Assembly: GCF_047948215.1 (NCBI RefSeq)
Contig: NC_134455.1
Location: 103,380,495 to 103,444,494, forward strand
Source: Lycorma delicatula
Taxonomy: Eukaryota > Arthropoda > Insecta > Hemiptera > Fulgoridae
Reading direction: 5' to 3'
Length of the DNA stretch: 64,000 bases
Part shown: one piece after another, positions 49,701-55,225 of the stretch
Layout: every line of letters begins with the position of its first letter
Numbering within the stretch: position 1 is the stretch's first letter
The notes under the pieces: generated by a model
What the model was told of the DNA's origin: nothing
Seen by the model: only the letters and a program-made list of their open reading frames with translations
Databases searched by the model: none
Made by a program: the position numbers and the translations under genes

Positions 49701-52700
49701 TAATCTTACATCACAATTATAATCATAATTATAATTATGCCTTCCTCGCAGCCTTAAGACATTTCACTGCAAGAAGAGATCATGTCGCCAACTTAGGCAC
49801 CAATTTTGTTGGAGCCAACGAGTTAAATTCATTGAGGAAACTCTTTCATGATAAAGAATTTAATACAAACATTGAAAATTACGCAGCCAAGTCACAGCTC
49901 AAGTGGCACTTCATACCAGCTAATTCACCTCATTTTGGGGGCCTGTGGGAAGCAGCTGTGAAGTCAATGAAATACCATCTCAAAAGAGTCATAAGTAAAA
50001 CTTACCTAACTTTCGAAGACTTTTCTACCCCTTTATCCGATATAGAAGCTATCCTCAATTCTAGACTTATTTCTACTTTATCCAATGACCTTCGCGATCC
50101 ATCTTACTTGACACCTGGACATTTTCTTATTGGTAACCCTTTAATAGCATTTGTCAGATTTTATATCTGACAAATTGGTTGAACCCAATTTGTCAGATAT
50201 AAAATGTAACAAGCTTTCCAGATGGCAGCAGCTTCAGAAGATACGACAGAGTCTTTGGTCACGATGGTCTCATAATTACCTCCATGGTTTGCAGCAGCGT
50301 AGCAAGTGGAAGTCTCCCTCTGAAAATCGTTGACCAGGTCTAGTAGTGCTAGTGAAAGAAACAGCTTACCACCTCAATTTTGGAAAATGGCTGTAATAGA
50401 CAGTGTTTTCCCAGGTAAAGATGGTCTAGTACGCGTAGTTCAGTTGAAGGTAGGCAGCACGTTTTTCTAGAGACCTATTACTAAACTTGTGCCATTGCCA
50501 ATAAACTGAGACAATGTAATTAATATTGATCAAAGATCAACGTGCGGGAAGTATGTTTGGTTTATAATCAACGCTGCCTATGGGCAGCTTTAGTATTAAG
50601 AACATTCTGTATACTAGTTAGTCGGAGTTGAACAGTGTTAGAGCAATCATGCACGCCAGTACGGCCTCTGAATCATTGTAATATAGTGTATTCTAGTCAT
50701 TCGGAGTTGGACAGTGTTAGAGTAATCATGCATGCTAGTATGGCCTCTGCATCGTAGTAACATAGTTTAATATTGTTAATCTTATAAATATAGTATATTT
50801 AGTTATCAATCAGTGTGTAATTATTTTATTTATAATACAGTTCATTATTCTGCTATTAACATACAGTCCAGTCCGTTAGAGAAGGTGACAGTTGTACGTG
50901 CATAATAATTCATTTACTGCAGATTCTAACATTTCAGAATGGAGCAGTCTTCCAGGTCATATAATTAACACCAGTATTTAAACGTTTGCTCTGAATAGAT
51001 GTACTGTGGTTTCAATGTGTGTAAATGATCTGGATAACTTCTGTTACATGTGCGGAATTTGATATTAAAAGAACTACAACACTAGTTAATAAAAAATGTT
51101 ATGAACAATATATTGTCTGTAAATTTGGGGATAAAGATATGAACTGTGCCACTCACATCTATTATTTGACCTGTGTGAAACATCCAATAGACTGGGTTAA
51201 GGGCAATGCTACATGAGTTTTGCCATACCAACGAAGTGGTGAACCACAAGACCATTTGTTAGATTATTATTTCTGCATTACAAAGACAAAAGGGATAAAC
51301 AGTAAATCCAAACACAGTGCAGTACCTTAATTTACTGTCTGTATGAAATTGCCTACTTCATTTTGAGGACTCTACCACATCTGCCAACACACCTACCTTT
51401 AAAAGATGAGTGAGAATATGAGGTAGCCACTTCAGTTCAACATGGGGAGCAGCATGATCCTACTTCTAAAGCAGAATCCAATTCCTGTGAATTTCATCAG
51501 ATAATTCAAAGTGAATTCAATGACCTTGTTCAGGATTTGAATATATCGAAGTAAGAAGCCAAACTTTTCAAATTTAGGCTAAAAGGCTGGAATCTTCTCC
51601 AAACTGACATTAAAGTGTGTTTCTTTCATAATTGTTATGAAGGGTTTCAAGGTTTATATTCTGAAGAAAATAGTGTACTGTATAAATATTTGTAGTGTCA
51701 CTGACGCACTTCATCATGAATACAACTTTAAAGAATGAAGACTATTCATTGATTCTTCGAAAACTAGTTTAAAGGCTGATCTTTTACACGATGGCAACAG
51801 ATTTCCTTTTGCACCATTAACTTATGCAACTAACATGAAAGAAACACACGACAATATGAAAATCCTGTTAAAAACTTCTGTACAAAAGTACTGTTGGATT
51901 GTATGTTGTGATTTAAAAGTCATTGCGTTATTAATGGGTTCAGAGCTCAGCTACTCTAAATTTTGTTATAGTTTGTACAAATAGGGCAGCAGGAACAAGA
52001 CCAATCATTGTATCAGGAAGGAATGACTAAAGATGAAGCACTTACACCTGGACAGAAAAATGTACATCCCCACTAGTTAACTTGGAAATGATTCTTCTAT
52101 ATCCACTCCATATAAAATTAGGGCATTACAAAAACTTTATTAAAGTAATAAACAAAAATGATGTACGATTTCAATATTTGTAAGAAAGATTTCCTCGTGC
52201 AAGTGATGAAGAACTTTTAAGCAAAATTGAAAAGGCAGTGTGGACGCCATTTAAAAATACTGTGCAAAATCTTTTTCAGCAAATCATAAATTCTCCAATT
52301 ATGTCACATTGTGGTTGAATTATTACAGTCATACTAACACATGGGGTATATAATGTTTCTAAAAATTCATTTTGTTGCATTCACACAGGATTTCTTTCTG
52401 GACATTCCCAACATCATTAGTGACAAGCTTCCACCAGCAAATCTCAATCAACAGATACAGTAAAGCAACAATTAGGTGCAAGAATGATCGTAAATTATTG
52501 TTGGACACTAAAGAGGGATGATCCAGATGCCAAGCAGATAAGGAAAAAACTACCACATTTTAGATAAGTTGAATAGTGCCCTGCAAGCATGTAAATTCTT
52601 ACATTTCTTTCAGTTTACCCACATATTAAAAAAACATGATGGGCAGTGGAAAAAATCTATTTACATATTTGGAATCAGAGTGTTTATTTATCATATTTTA

Positions 52701-53326
52701 TCAGTGAAATCAGAAGTTTATATAGAAGGATAATGTTGAAGGTATTGATAACATTGAAGGTTTATATATATATTTTTTCCTCTTGCCGAAAAAAATTTAA
52801 TTTTGTTTCCCAGTGTATTTAATAATATTCTATTATTTTAAAAGTTTAAGTTGAGAAAAAATGCACAAACTGAAAGTTTAACAGACCTAGATCACAATCA
52901 GTTCAAACTGTTGATGTTCTGTGTATTGCAATCTACTGCAGAATAAAAAAAACGTTTATAAAGATATATTAATGAGTTTTCCTTTTATTTTTATTTGTTG
53001 CATTATGTATGTTAATTAGTATTTCATTGTATACAACTAATTGAAAATACTAATTAGGTACAATAGAAGTACTCAATAGCTATTATAATTAAAATACATC
53101 ATGGAAGGTAGAAATCTCATTGTTTTATTCACCTCTTAACATCATAAGTGTCAACAAGGGCCATGAATCCATCAGGGAACGCCAGCGCAAAAGAGACTAG
53201 AGCTGCTAATTCTCCATCTGAAGCTTCATCGGTTAATGTTCCAAGTAATGAAAAAATTTTATCTCGCCAATTTAAGCTGATTTCAAGCAGATCTCGTTCT
53301 TGACCAGTATTCCTATCAACCAGCAT
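18776..53326 (-). CDS. NAPRT: Nicotinate phosphoribosyltransferase, C-terminal 315 residues in seven exons
   Basis: NAPRT converts nicotinate and PRPP to nicotinate mononucleotide with ATP hydrolysis, the first step of the Preiss-Handler NAD pathway in the cytosol. The exons, in transcript order, are 53326-53133, 41427-41287, 39231-39107, 34165-34022, 25410-25274, 19454-19326 and 18853-18776. Every intron is GT-AG and all six joins keep frame. Conserved blocks include [55 protein letters not shown] and MTMPGRK. NAPRT proteins are about 540 residues, so roughly the first 220 are missing. I did not recognise them between 53.3 and 64 kb. The introns (0.5-11.7 kb) hold most of the mobile elements listed here. 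I see no break in the exons, so the gene is probably functional. Confidence 0.95.
19326..19454 (-). CDS. NAPRT: NAPRT exon (penultimate)
   Basis: It has 43 codons: [20 protein letters not shown] through NLNPTPYK. The acceptor TTATTTCAG and donor AAG|GTAAAA frame it in phase 0 at both ends. It corresponds to the family segment with the conserved PLPxLxExR. Confidence 0.95.
19784..19975 (+). pseudogene. Jockey-like LINE RNase H fragment, inverted partner of 20,555-20,740
   Basis: The plus strand reads [20 protein letters not shown], an RNase H segment. It is nearly identical to the reverse complement of 20,735-20,560. This copy keeps about 26 bp (at 19,885-19,920, encoding [14 protein letters not shown]) that are missing from the other, so it is not a simple fold-back of the present partner. 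Both share the same Asn where active enzymes have the catalytic Asp of the DSLSAL-type motif. Confidence 0.7.
20000..21930 (-). pseudogene. Jockey-like LINE, reverse transcriptase to 3' end, decayed
   Basis: In minus-strand order there is [13 protein letters not shown] with a degenerate GVPQGS region (about 21,850), then DDFAIYVM (about 21,690, the YADD/FVDD catalytic box), [12 protein letters not shown] (about 21,600) and [23 protein letters not shown] split across frames (about 21,390). Further on are SASPRVLRMLD-like [18 protein letters not shown] (about 21,280), an RNase H domain (20,775-20,510), and the C-terminal [14 protein letters not shown] with [10 protein letters not shown] (20,330-20,210). 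The order and spacing match Jockey-clade elements. Stops and frameshifts show that it is dead. It lies in the sixth NAPRT intron seen here, on the gene's strand. The 3' limit is approximate. Confidence 0.8.
22000..24300 (-). other. NAPRT intron, no feature recognised
   Basis: Intronic A+T-rich DNA. Several short frames (for example 22,981-23,163 and 23,776-24,000 on the minus strand) have no recognisable motif. Confidence 0.4.
24310..24960 (-). pseudogene. Mariner-type transposase remnant, internally deleted
   Basis: Minus-strand pieces include VRKWVQQFNEG followed by [11 protein letters not shown] at about 24,830-24,760. These match the N-terminal HTH region (KWxxxFxxGRTNVHDEERSGRP) of mariner transposases. 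[15 protein letters not shown] (about 24,480) and a degenerate [13 protein letters not shown] tail (about 24,400) match the C-terminus. The central catalytic part is missing, so only ends remain, about half the usual 1.3 kb. A perfect hairpin at 24,848-24,878 lies in its N-terminal part. Confidence 0.65.
24848..24878. repeat. Perfect hairpin, 13-bp stem, 5-nt loop
   Basis: CAACCATCACTAA and its exact inverse flank the loop TAGCG inside a mariner remnant. Confidence 0.88.
25274..25410 (-). CDS. NAPRT: NAPRT exon
   Basis: It encodes [20 protein letters not shown], then [19 protein letters not shown] and TLYK. The first two bases (GA) complete a Gly codon with the last G of the upstream exon. 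It ends in phase 0 at AAG|GTAAG. Length and position match the family segment that follows the LYGADG motif. Confidence 0.95.
25620..26110 (-). pseudogene. Unnamed repetitive ORF family, fragment copy
   Basis: The minus strand reads [20 protein letters not shown] (about 26,085) and [14 protein letters not shown] (about 25,945). Then come [29 protein letters not shown] and NWNMCG at 25,880-25,690. The same motifs in the same order occur at 51,500-51,930 on the plus strand, so this is a dispersed family. An internal stop and a frame change near 26,030 show decay. I recall similar predicted proteins in many copies in arthropod genomes but cannot name the family or its activity. The copy lacks the N- and C-terminal parts present in the other. 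Confidence 0.65.
26270..29200 (+). mobile_element. RTE-like LINE, decayed, with (TAA)n 3' tail
   Basis: The plus strand starts with an endonuclease-like block (GLQEMRNTD, then [16 protein letters not shown] at 26,332). A reverse transcriptase follows: [20 protein letters not shown] (27,600), [18 protein letters not shown] (27,700), [12 protein letters not shown] (about 27,955) and [17 protein letters not shown] (about 28,150). A C-terminal block near 28,640-28,860 follows, and the element ends in a (TAA)n run at 29,181-29,200, typical of RTE-type elements. Many stops interrupt all frames. It lies antisense to NAPRT in its intron. The 5' limit is uncertain and no target duplication was identified. 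Confidence 0.78.
30068..30098. repeat. Perfect hairpin, 13-bp stem, 5-nt loop
   Basis: ATAAAAACCAGTT (30068-30080) and its exact inverse (30086-30098) flank the loop TATAC. Confidence 0.85.
31654..31680. repeat. (AT)n microsatellite
   Basis: Uninterrupted dinucleotide run in a NAPRT intron. Confidence 0.92.
32676..33720 (-). pseudogene. Mariner transposase, broken
   Basis: The C-terminal part is clearest. [20 protein letters not shown] and EYFEGE (32,770-32,690) match the KEDFQECFQQWKRRWERC...DYFEGD tail of irritans-like mariners. Upstream, frames at about 33,000-32,850 carry [20 protein letters not shown], matching the stretch between the second and third catalytic Asp. The N-terminal half (33,100-33,720) is present only as scattered pieces. 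Stops and shifts rule out activity. Confidence 0.78.
33002..33010. repeat. Right arm of a 9-bp hairpin (with 32,987-32,995)
   Basis: CAGAGTTGT and its exact inverse flank the loop CTCGCC inside the mariner. It is shorter than the other hairpins and could be chance. Confidence 0.5.
34022..34165 (-). CDS. NAPRT: NAPRT exon
   Basis: It encodes [18 protein letters not shown] and then [19 protein letters not shown] through LYGAD. The leading TT completes a Val codon with the G left by the previous exon, and the last G is completed by the next. The segment matches the family block VVTCPQQPSLGGVYKLV with its conserved KMTMPG-like motif. Confidence 0.95.
34166..35490 (-). other. NAPRT intron, no gene recognised
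   Basis: A+T-rich. Two frames (34,452-34,718 minus and 34,696-34,935 plus) have no motif I recognise. Confidence 0.4.
35500..38035 (-). mobile_element. RTE-like LINE (same family as 58,043-58,872), internally deleted
   Basis: On the minus strand the element begins at about 38,035 with a leader containing a nested hairpin. An endonuclease follows, with [19 protein letters not shown] and YQIDYIIVK at 37,390-37,135. A linker comes next ([19 protein letters not shown] at about 36,930). The reverse transcriptase start includes [20 protein letters not shown] (about 36,400) and AFIDF (about 36,030). From there the frame jumps straight to VEEFCYY-type sequence (about 35,920), so the catalytic FADD core is deleted. 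It ends with CATCAAACCAGTC / ATGACTGAAGAC and a poly(A). The 3' half matches the copy at 58 kb closely. No clear target duplication was found. Confidence 0.87.
37793..37870 (-). repeat. Nested hairpin in LINE 5' leader
   Basis: An outer stem of 14 perfect base pairs (CACCTTCCTTAGTA at 37793-37806 with 37857-37870) partly overlaps an inner 8-bp stem (TAGTCCCC at 37805-37812 with GGGGACTA at 37830-37837). It lies in the leader before the endonuclease frame. I recall similar CCTTCCTTAGTA and AGTCCCC/GGGGACT words in leaders of related insect LINEs, so it may be a conserved RNA structure rather than chance. Confidence 0.65.
38225..38850 (+). pseudogene. DD41D-like (rosa-type) transposase remnant
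   Basis: [20 protein letters not shown] (38,301) matches the N-terminal QRAFAVEAYFxN...AxxxFR helix region of this Tc1/mariner group. [17 protein letters not shown] (about 38,708) matches DEAxFHLSGYVNxQN, which carries the first catalytic Asp. Frames break in between and the C-terminal DDE half is missing. A perfect 15-bp hairpin (38,274-38,308) sits at the very start. It is related to, but clearly diverged from, the element at 53,823-55,160. Confidence 0.65.
38274..38308. repeat. Perfect hairpin, 15-bp stem, 5-nt loop
   Basis: CAATAAATTCCCACT (38274-38288) and its exact inverse (38294-38308) flank the loop AGCAC, at the start of the DD41D remnant. Confidence 0.9.
39107..39231 (-). CDS. NAPRT: NAPRT exon
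   Basis: It encodes [20 protein letters not shown] and then [19 protein letters not shown]. The first A completes a Lys codon begun by AA in the previous exon, and the final G starts a Val codon. The acceptor is TTTTTCAG and the donor TTAG|GTAAGT. SNDI and GIGT are family hallmarks near the phosphate-binding loop. Confidence 0.95.
39860..40480 (+). repeat. Unclassified element with degenerate ~120-bp tandem repeats
   Basis: It starts with TCTATATGTATATAAAAGAATGAATGTTTGTTTG, given here only as a type: similar TCTATAT...GAATGTTTGT starts occur at the ends of insect Helitrons. From about 39,985 to 40,370 a unit containing CTAGGTGGTACTG, GAGATATTT, ATTTATGGTC and AGAATATATATTAGTTA recurs about three and a half times in diverged form. 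No Rep/helicase coding was seen, so at most this is a non-autonomous element. The classification is weak. Confidence 0.45.
40735..40779. repeat. (TA)n(CA)n microsatellite
   Basis: A TA run (about 40,735-40,751) passes into a CA run (40,752-40,779), within copy 1 of the duplication. Confidence 0.92.
41226..41259. repeat. Perfect hairpin, 14-bp stem, 6-nt loop
   Basis: ATTAATTGTCTTTT and its exact inverse flank the loop GAACAG. The duplicated copy at about 40,890-40,920 has the loop and right arm but lacks the full left arm. The hairpin was therefore gained or lost after the duplication. Confidence 0.88.
41287..41427 (-). CDS. NAPRT: NAPRT exon
   Basis: It encodes [20 protein letters not shown] then [20 protein letters not shown] and FTKIAT. 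The leading G completes an Arg codon with AG from the upstream exon. The final AA is completed to Lys by the next exon. RIDSGDL is the most conserved NAPRT signature in this part of the barrel. Confidence 0.96.
42185..43080 (-). pseudogene. Mariner-type transposase remnant with central deletion
   Basis: The minus strand reads [20 protein letters not shown] (about 42,962). This is the N-terminal HTH region of the group usually reading [19 protein letters not shown]. It is followed by [20 protein letters not shown] and [15 protein letters not shown]. After a degenerate middle, WLQFQVTEF and LKKLVHNI...[10 protein letters not shown] (about 42,385-42,285) form the C-terminus. The DNARPH and third-Asp blocks are not visible, so the catalytic core is lost. 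Confidence 0.75.
43090..44450 (-). other. NAPRT intron, no gene recognised
   Basis: Frames at 43,527-43,754, 43,721-43,924 and 43,987-44,199 show no motif. A near-perfect hairpin lies at 43,725-43,758. The right end may be the 5' part of the unnamed ORF-family copy interrupted by the BEL/Pao element. Confidence 0.4.
43725..43758. repeat. Hairpin, 15-bp stem with one mismatch, 4-nt loop
   Basis: AGCACTATCTCTCCC and GGGAGGGATAGTGCT flank the loop GGAA. The single mismatch is a potential G-T wobble in RNA. Confidence 0.85.
44456..44783 (+). repeat. BEL/Pao 5' LTR
   Basis: It begins TGTTTGGTTTATAATC and ends CGTTACA. It contains an imperfect tandem duplication of about 70 bp: GGAGTTGAACAGTGTTAGAG...GCACGCCAGTACGGCCTCTG appears at about 44,535 and again at about 44,605. 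Confidence 0.95.
44784..44801 (+). promoter_or_regulatory. Candidate primer-binding site of BEL/Pao element
   Basis: TTGGTCCTCCGGGCCGGA follows the 5' LTR directly. Its position and TGG start fit a tRNA primer site. The tRNA was not identified. A similar GGTCGTCCAAACCGGATATT follows about 27 bp later, as if the leader had duplicated. Confidence 0.6.
45310..46660 (+). pseudogene. BEL/Pao Gag region, broken
   Basis: The first Met (45,310) starts [14 protein letters not shown], typical of the coiled N-terminus of these polyproteins. A DUF1759-type Gag block follows (45,660-45,910), with [16 protein letters not shown] and a conserved AAQLIKNL. Zinc knuckles come next: [14 protein letters not shown] has exact C-x2-C-x4-H-x4-C spacing (about 46,390), then a second [10 protein letters not shown] motif. 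Stops after 45,425 and after 45,924 and a frame change near 46,100 separate the parts. Confidence 0.88.
46680..50510 (+). pseudogene. BEL/Pao Pol region (PR-RT-RH-IN), broken
   Basis: The order is a DUF1758 aspartic protease ([12 protein letters not shown] at about 46,700, where the family has DSGS), then the RT N-terminus ([19 protein letters not shown] at about 47,560, [15 protein letters not shown] at about 47,690). RT palm [15 protein letters not shown] and [12 protein letters not shown] (about 47,930, catalytic YVDD kept) follow. RNase H has [18 protein letters not shown], with Asn for the first catalytic Asp, while RLEL and TDSK are kept. Next are an integrase zinc finger with CVTC (about 49,480), the integrase core ([18 protein letters not shown] without the usual [15 protein letters not shown]) and a C-terminal DUF5641-like tail. 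At least six frame changes or stops divide it. Confidence 0.9.
50158..50205. repeat. Perfect hairpin, 21-bp stem, 6-nt loop, inside BEL/Pao pol
   Basis: The left arm is 50,158-50,178 and its exact inverse is 50,185-50,205. The loop is TTGAAC. It disrupts the integrase C-terminal reading frame. The arms also carry TTTGTCAGAT words that occur just before, consistent with a local inverted duplication within the element. Confidence 0.93.
50554..50880 (+). repeat. BEL/Pao 3' LTR
   Basis: It begins TGTTTGGTTTATAATCA and ends CCGTTAGA, so the terminal CA of the 5' LTR is GA here. Compared with the 5' LTR it lacks about 8 bp (GACACTCA region), carries several C-to-T changes in the second tandem unit, and has extra bases near the end. 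It is preceded by a short purine-rich GCGGGAAG. Confidence 0.94.
50940..52570 (+). pseudogene. Unnamed repetitive ORF family, longer copy, broken
   Basis: Pieces read in order on the plus strand. A cysteine-rich N-terminus (about 51,027-51,215) has CYMCG or CAEF-type cysteines and [31 protein letters not shown] and RLKGWNLLQ come next (about 51,505). [36 protein letters not shown] and [19 protein letters not shown] follow (51,747-51,965). PGQKN (about 52,050) and a C-terminal SLKIHFLHSH-like stretch (about 52,350) close the series. Frame changes and stops are frequent, including a TGA just before LFIDSSK. The order matches the fragment at 25.6-26.1 kb. Function is unknown. No terminal repeats were recognised, and it may be transposon-borne or a retro-copied multigene family. 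Confidence 0.65.
52571..53132 (-). other. NAPRT intron next to exon 53,133-53,326
   Basis: Nothing coding was seen. An AATAAAAAAAACG run at about 52,945 could be the tail of the ORF-family copy to the left, which would suit a retro-copied origin. Confidence 0.4.
53133..53326 (-). CDS. NAPRT: NAPRT exon, most upstream one recognised
   Basis: The acceptor TTATAACAG is followed by [20 protein letters not shown], then [20 protein letters not shown] and VDTYDVKR. It ends AG|GTGAAT with two bases of an Arg codon. The Met at the first codon is internal to the protein, because the family has about 220 residues before this point. The phase (0) is inferred from the frame. [13 protein letters not shown] and VDTYDV are near-invariant NAPRT blocks. 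Confidence 0.95.
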
Positions 53327-53474
53327 CTGTTATAAAACCATACAAATGATAAATTTTTAACCATAAAATTACACTATTCAAAGAAAATAACTTTTAAGTT
53401 TTGTAAAAATGAATTTTTATAACTAATTTTTTTAAATATCCATAATTAAATAAATAATTTTAATTATACATAAT

Positions 53475-53499
53475 ATATATATATATACACTGCGTGCAT

Positions 53500-53538
<39 letters not shown>

Positions 53539-53598
53539 ACACACACCCACACCACACCACACCACACATACACCCCATACACACACACCACACCACAC

Positions 53599-53640
<42 letters not shown>
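53475..53640. repeat. Compound TA / CA-rich microsatellite tract
   Basis: A short TA run, then about 140 bp of (CA)n interrupted by ACACCACACC-type variants. It lies 150-300 bp upstream of a NAPRT exon. Apparent reading frames across it (poly-Cys-Val, poly-His-Thr) are products of the repeat, not genes. Confidence 0.95.
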
Positions 53641-53642
<2 letters not shown>

Positions 53643-53822
53643 GACACTTACATTTTCTTTTAGTACATATAAAAACATAATTTATGTAACAGTTTATGTG
53701 TACAACTTATAACAGAAAACTTGTTATCACAGAAGCCACCCTCTGACTCAAGAATCCATTATCACATCTTTTTGGTGTTACCAAAATTTTATGTAAACCA
53801 AAAATGGACGAAAACACATATA

Positions 53823-55160
53823 CAGGATGATTCAAAGAAACGTGAAATTTAAAAAATTAAATAACGTTAATGAAAAACTTTTTTTAGAAAATGAATTTTA
53901 TTTCATGTAGTTGTACAAATGTTGCCATTTTAGGATACATACATTTTAGTTTATTTTTTAAAGATGACATCTTCCAGGTGACCTCCTCTTCTACGTAAAC
54001 ACTCATGAAGTCTCTTCGTTAAATTATTCATGGTTTGACGTAACATCTCAACTGGAATTTCCGTAATTGCTTCTTGGATCTTTGCCTTCAGTTCTTCCGT
54101 TGTAGCAGGTCTACTGTGGAACACTTTGCTTTTAAGGTGACCCCACAAAAAGTAATCGCAAGCTGAGAGATCAGGCGACCTGGGAGGCCATCTAATGTTA
54201 TCATTTCGTGAAATGACACGTTGTCCAAACAATCGGCGTACAGCTGCCATCGATATTTGTGCAGTATGTGACGTTGCTCCGTCTTGTTGAAACAAGGCTG
54301 TGTTAAGAATCGGTGGAAATCTCTTTTGTTGTTCCACAACAAAGGTTTCAAGAATGTCTATGCAACGAGCCAACGTCACTGTAATCGCAAGACCGTTATC
54401 ATCCTCAAAAAAATAAGGGCCTATAACACCGTAAGATGACAGAGCACATCACACGGTCACTTTCTGGATGTGCAACGGACGCTGGTGTAGCTGCGTAGGA
54501 TTTTCTTGTGCCCAGTATCTGAAATTTTGTAACAAATCCACTGAGGTGGAAATTCGCTTCGTCTGACATCCACAGTTCGTGAACAAACTCTTCGTTATCA
54601 TTTATCTTCTGAAGCATTACATTACAGAATTGTGCTCGCACAACTGCATCGTTCGGTTTCAGTTCCTGGACGATCTGCAACTTGTATAGATGGTACTGCA
54701 AGTCCTTCACAAACATTCTTCGAACGCTTGAACTATGAAATTGTAAAGATGCTGAGTGACGACGGATTGACCGATGTGGACTTCGTGTGACAGCATCTTG
54801 TAAAGCTTGAACATTCTGTGGTGTACGGACGGTTCGCTCAGGGCCTGGAGGTTTCATTTTCATTGCCGAACCAGTTTTCTCTAAATTAGATATCCATGTT
54901 TTAATTGCATGTGCTGAAGGAACACGGTCGTGCCGTCCCAGATTAAAATGACGGCGAAATTCTCTACGCAGTCCCTCCACACTGTCATTGTTTTTGTAAA
55001 ACGCTTTGATAGCAAATGCACGTTGCACACCACTCCAAGGATCCATGACAACTAAATGGCAGGCTAGGTTAGAGAGGCTGGCGCCACTTATCAAGTGGTA
55101 CCAATCGCCCACAGCTACCAACACAACTTTCAAAATTTCCCGTTTCTTTGAATCATCCTG
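53823..55160 (-). mobile_element. DD41D (rosa-type) Tc1/mariner element, near intact
   Basis: The element is 1,338 bp long. The first 20 bases at each end, CAGGATGATTCAAAGAAACG, are exact inverted repeats, and the match extends to about 27 bp with one mismatch. Each end is bounded by TA. The minus strand carries one transposase gene interrupted only twice. It is the best preserved DNA transposon here and so one of the youngest. It lies upstream of NAPRT exon 53,133-53,326. Confidence 0.93.
53951..55046 (-). pseudogene. DD41D transposase, two lesions
   Basis: The likely start is MDPWSGVQRAFAIKAFYKN at 55,046. A longer frame begins upstream, but family similarity starts here. HTH regions include FRRHFNLGRHDRVPSAHAIK. 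The catalytic blocks are WMSDEANFHLSG (first Asp, about 54,560), FQQDGATSHTA (second, about 54,290) and RSPDLSACDYFLWG (third, about 54,165). Between the Asp of QQDG and the Asp of CDYF I count 41 residues, which defines DD41D. Near 54,470-54,450 there is a frameshift, and in the restored phase a TGA stands where Trp is usual. The C-terminus is complete to the stop at 53,951. Such transposases cut and paste at TA. Confidence 0.9.
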
Positions 55161-55225
55161 TACATGCAGTACAAGAATTCTTGAATGATATTTTTCTGTC
55201 CAGTTCTCTGTATCATCATCACCAT

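Larger units (their letters stand above)
44456..50880 (+). mobile_element. BEL/Pao LTR retrotransposon, complete structure, inactive
   Basis: The element is 6,425 bp long. LTRs of 328 and 327 bp are flanked by an exact 5-bp target duplication, GAAGG (44,451-44,455 and 50,881-50,885). Between them are a tRNA primer-binding-like site, Gag, protease, reverse transcriptase, RNase H and integrase in BEL/Pao order, all broken by stops and frameshifts. By eye the LTRs differ by about ten substitutions and three small indels, so insertion is not very recent. It lies antisense to NAPRT in the largest intron seen here. Confidence 0.95.

Noticed and set aside
49715..49736. 9-bp A+T hairpin in BEL/Pao integrase
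   Set aside because: Composed only of A and T in low-complexity sequence, so it could be chance; not counted with the others.
53133..53326. Met at the first codon as the true NAPRT start
   Set aside because: It directly follows a good acceptor site and the family needs about 220 more N-terminal residues with substrate-binding motifs.
53500..53640. Regular repeat spacing that might suggest a CRISPR-like array
   Set aside because: It is a dinucleotide microsatellite with no unique spacers, in a eukaryotic intron or flank.
53432..53712. Overlapping open frames rich in Cys-Val or His-Thr
   Set aside because: They are translations of the CA/TG microsatellite on both strands and have no codon or motif signal.
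55006..55188. Plus-strand frame of 60 codons
   Set aside because: Antisense shadow of the DD41D transposase start.
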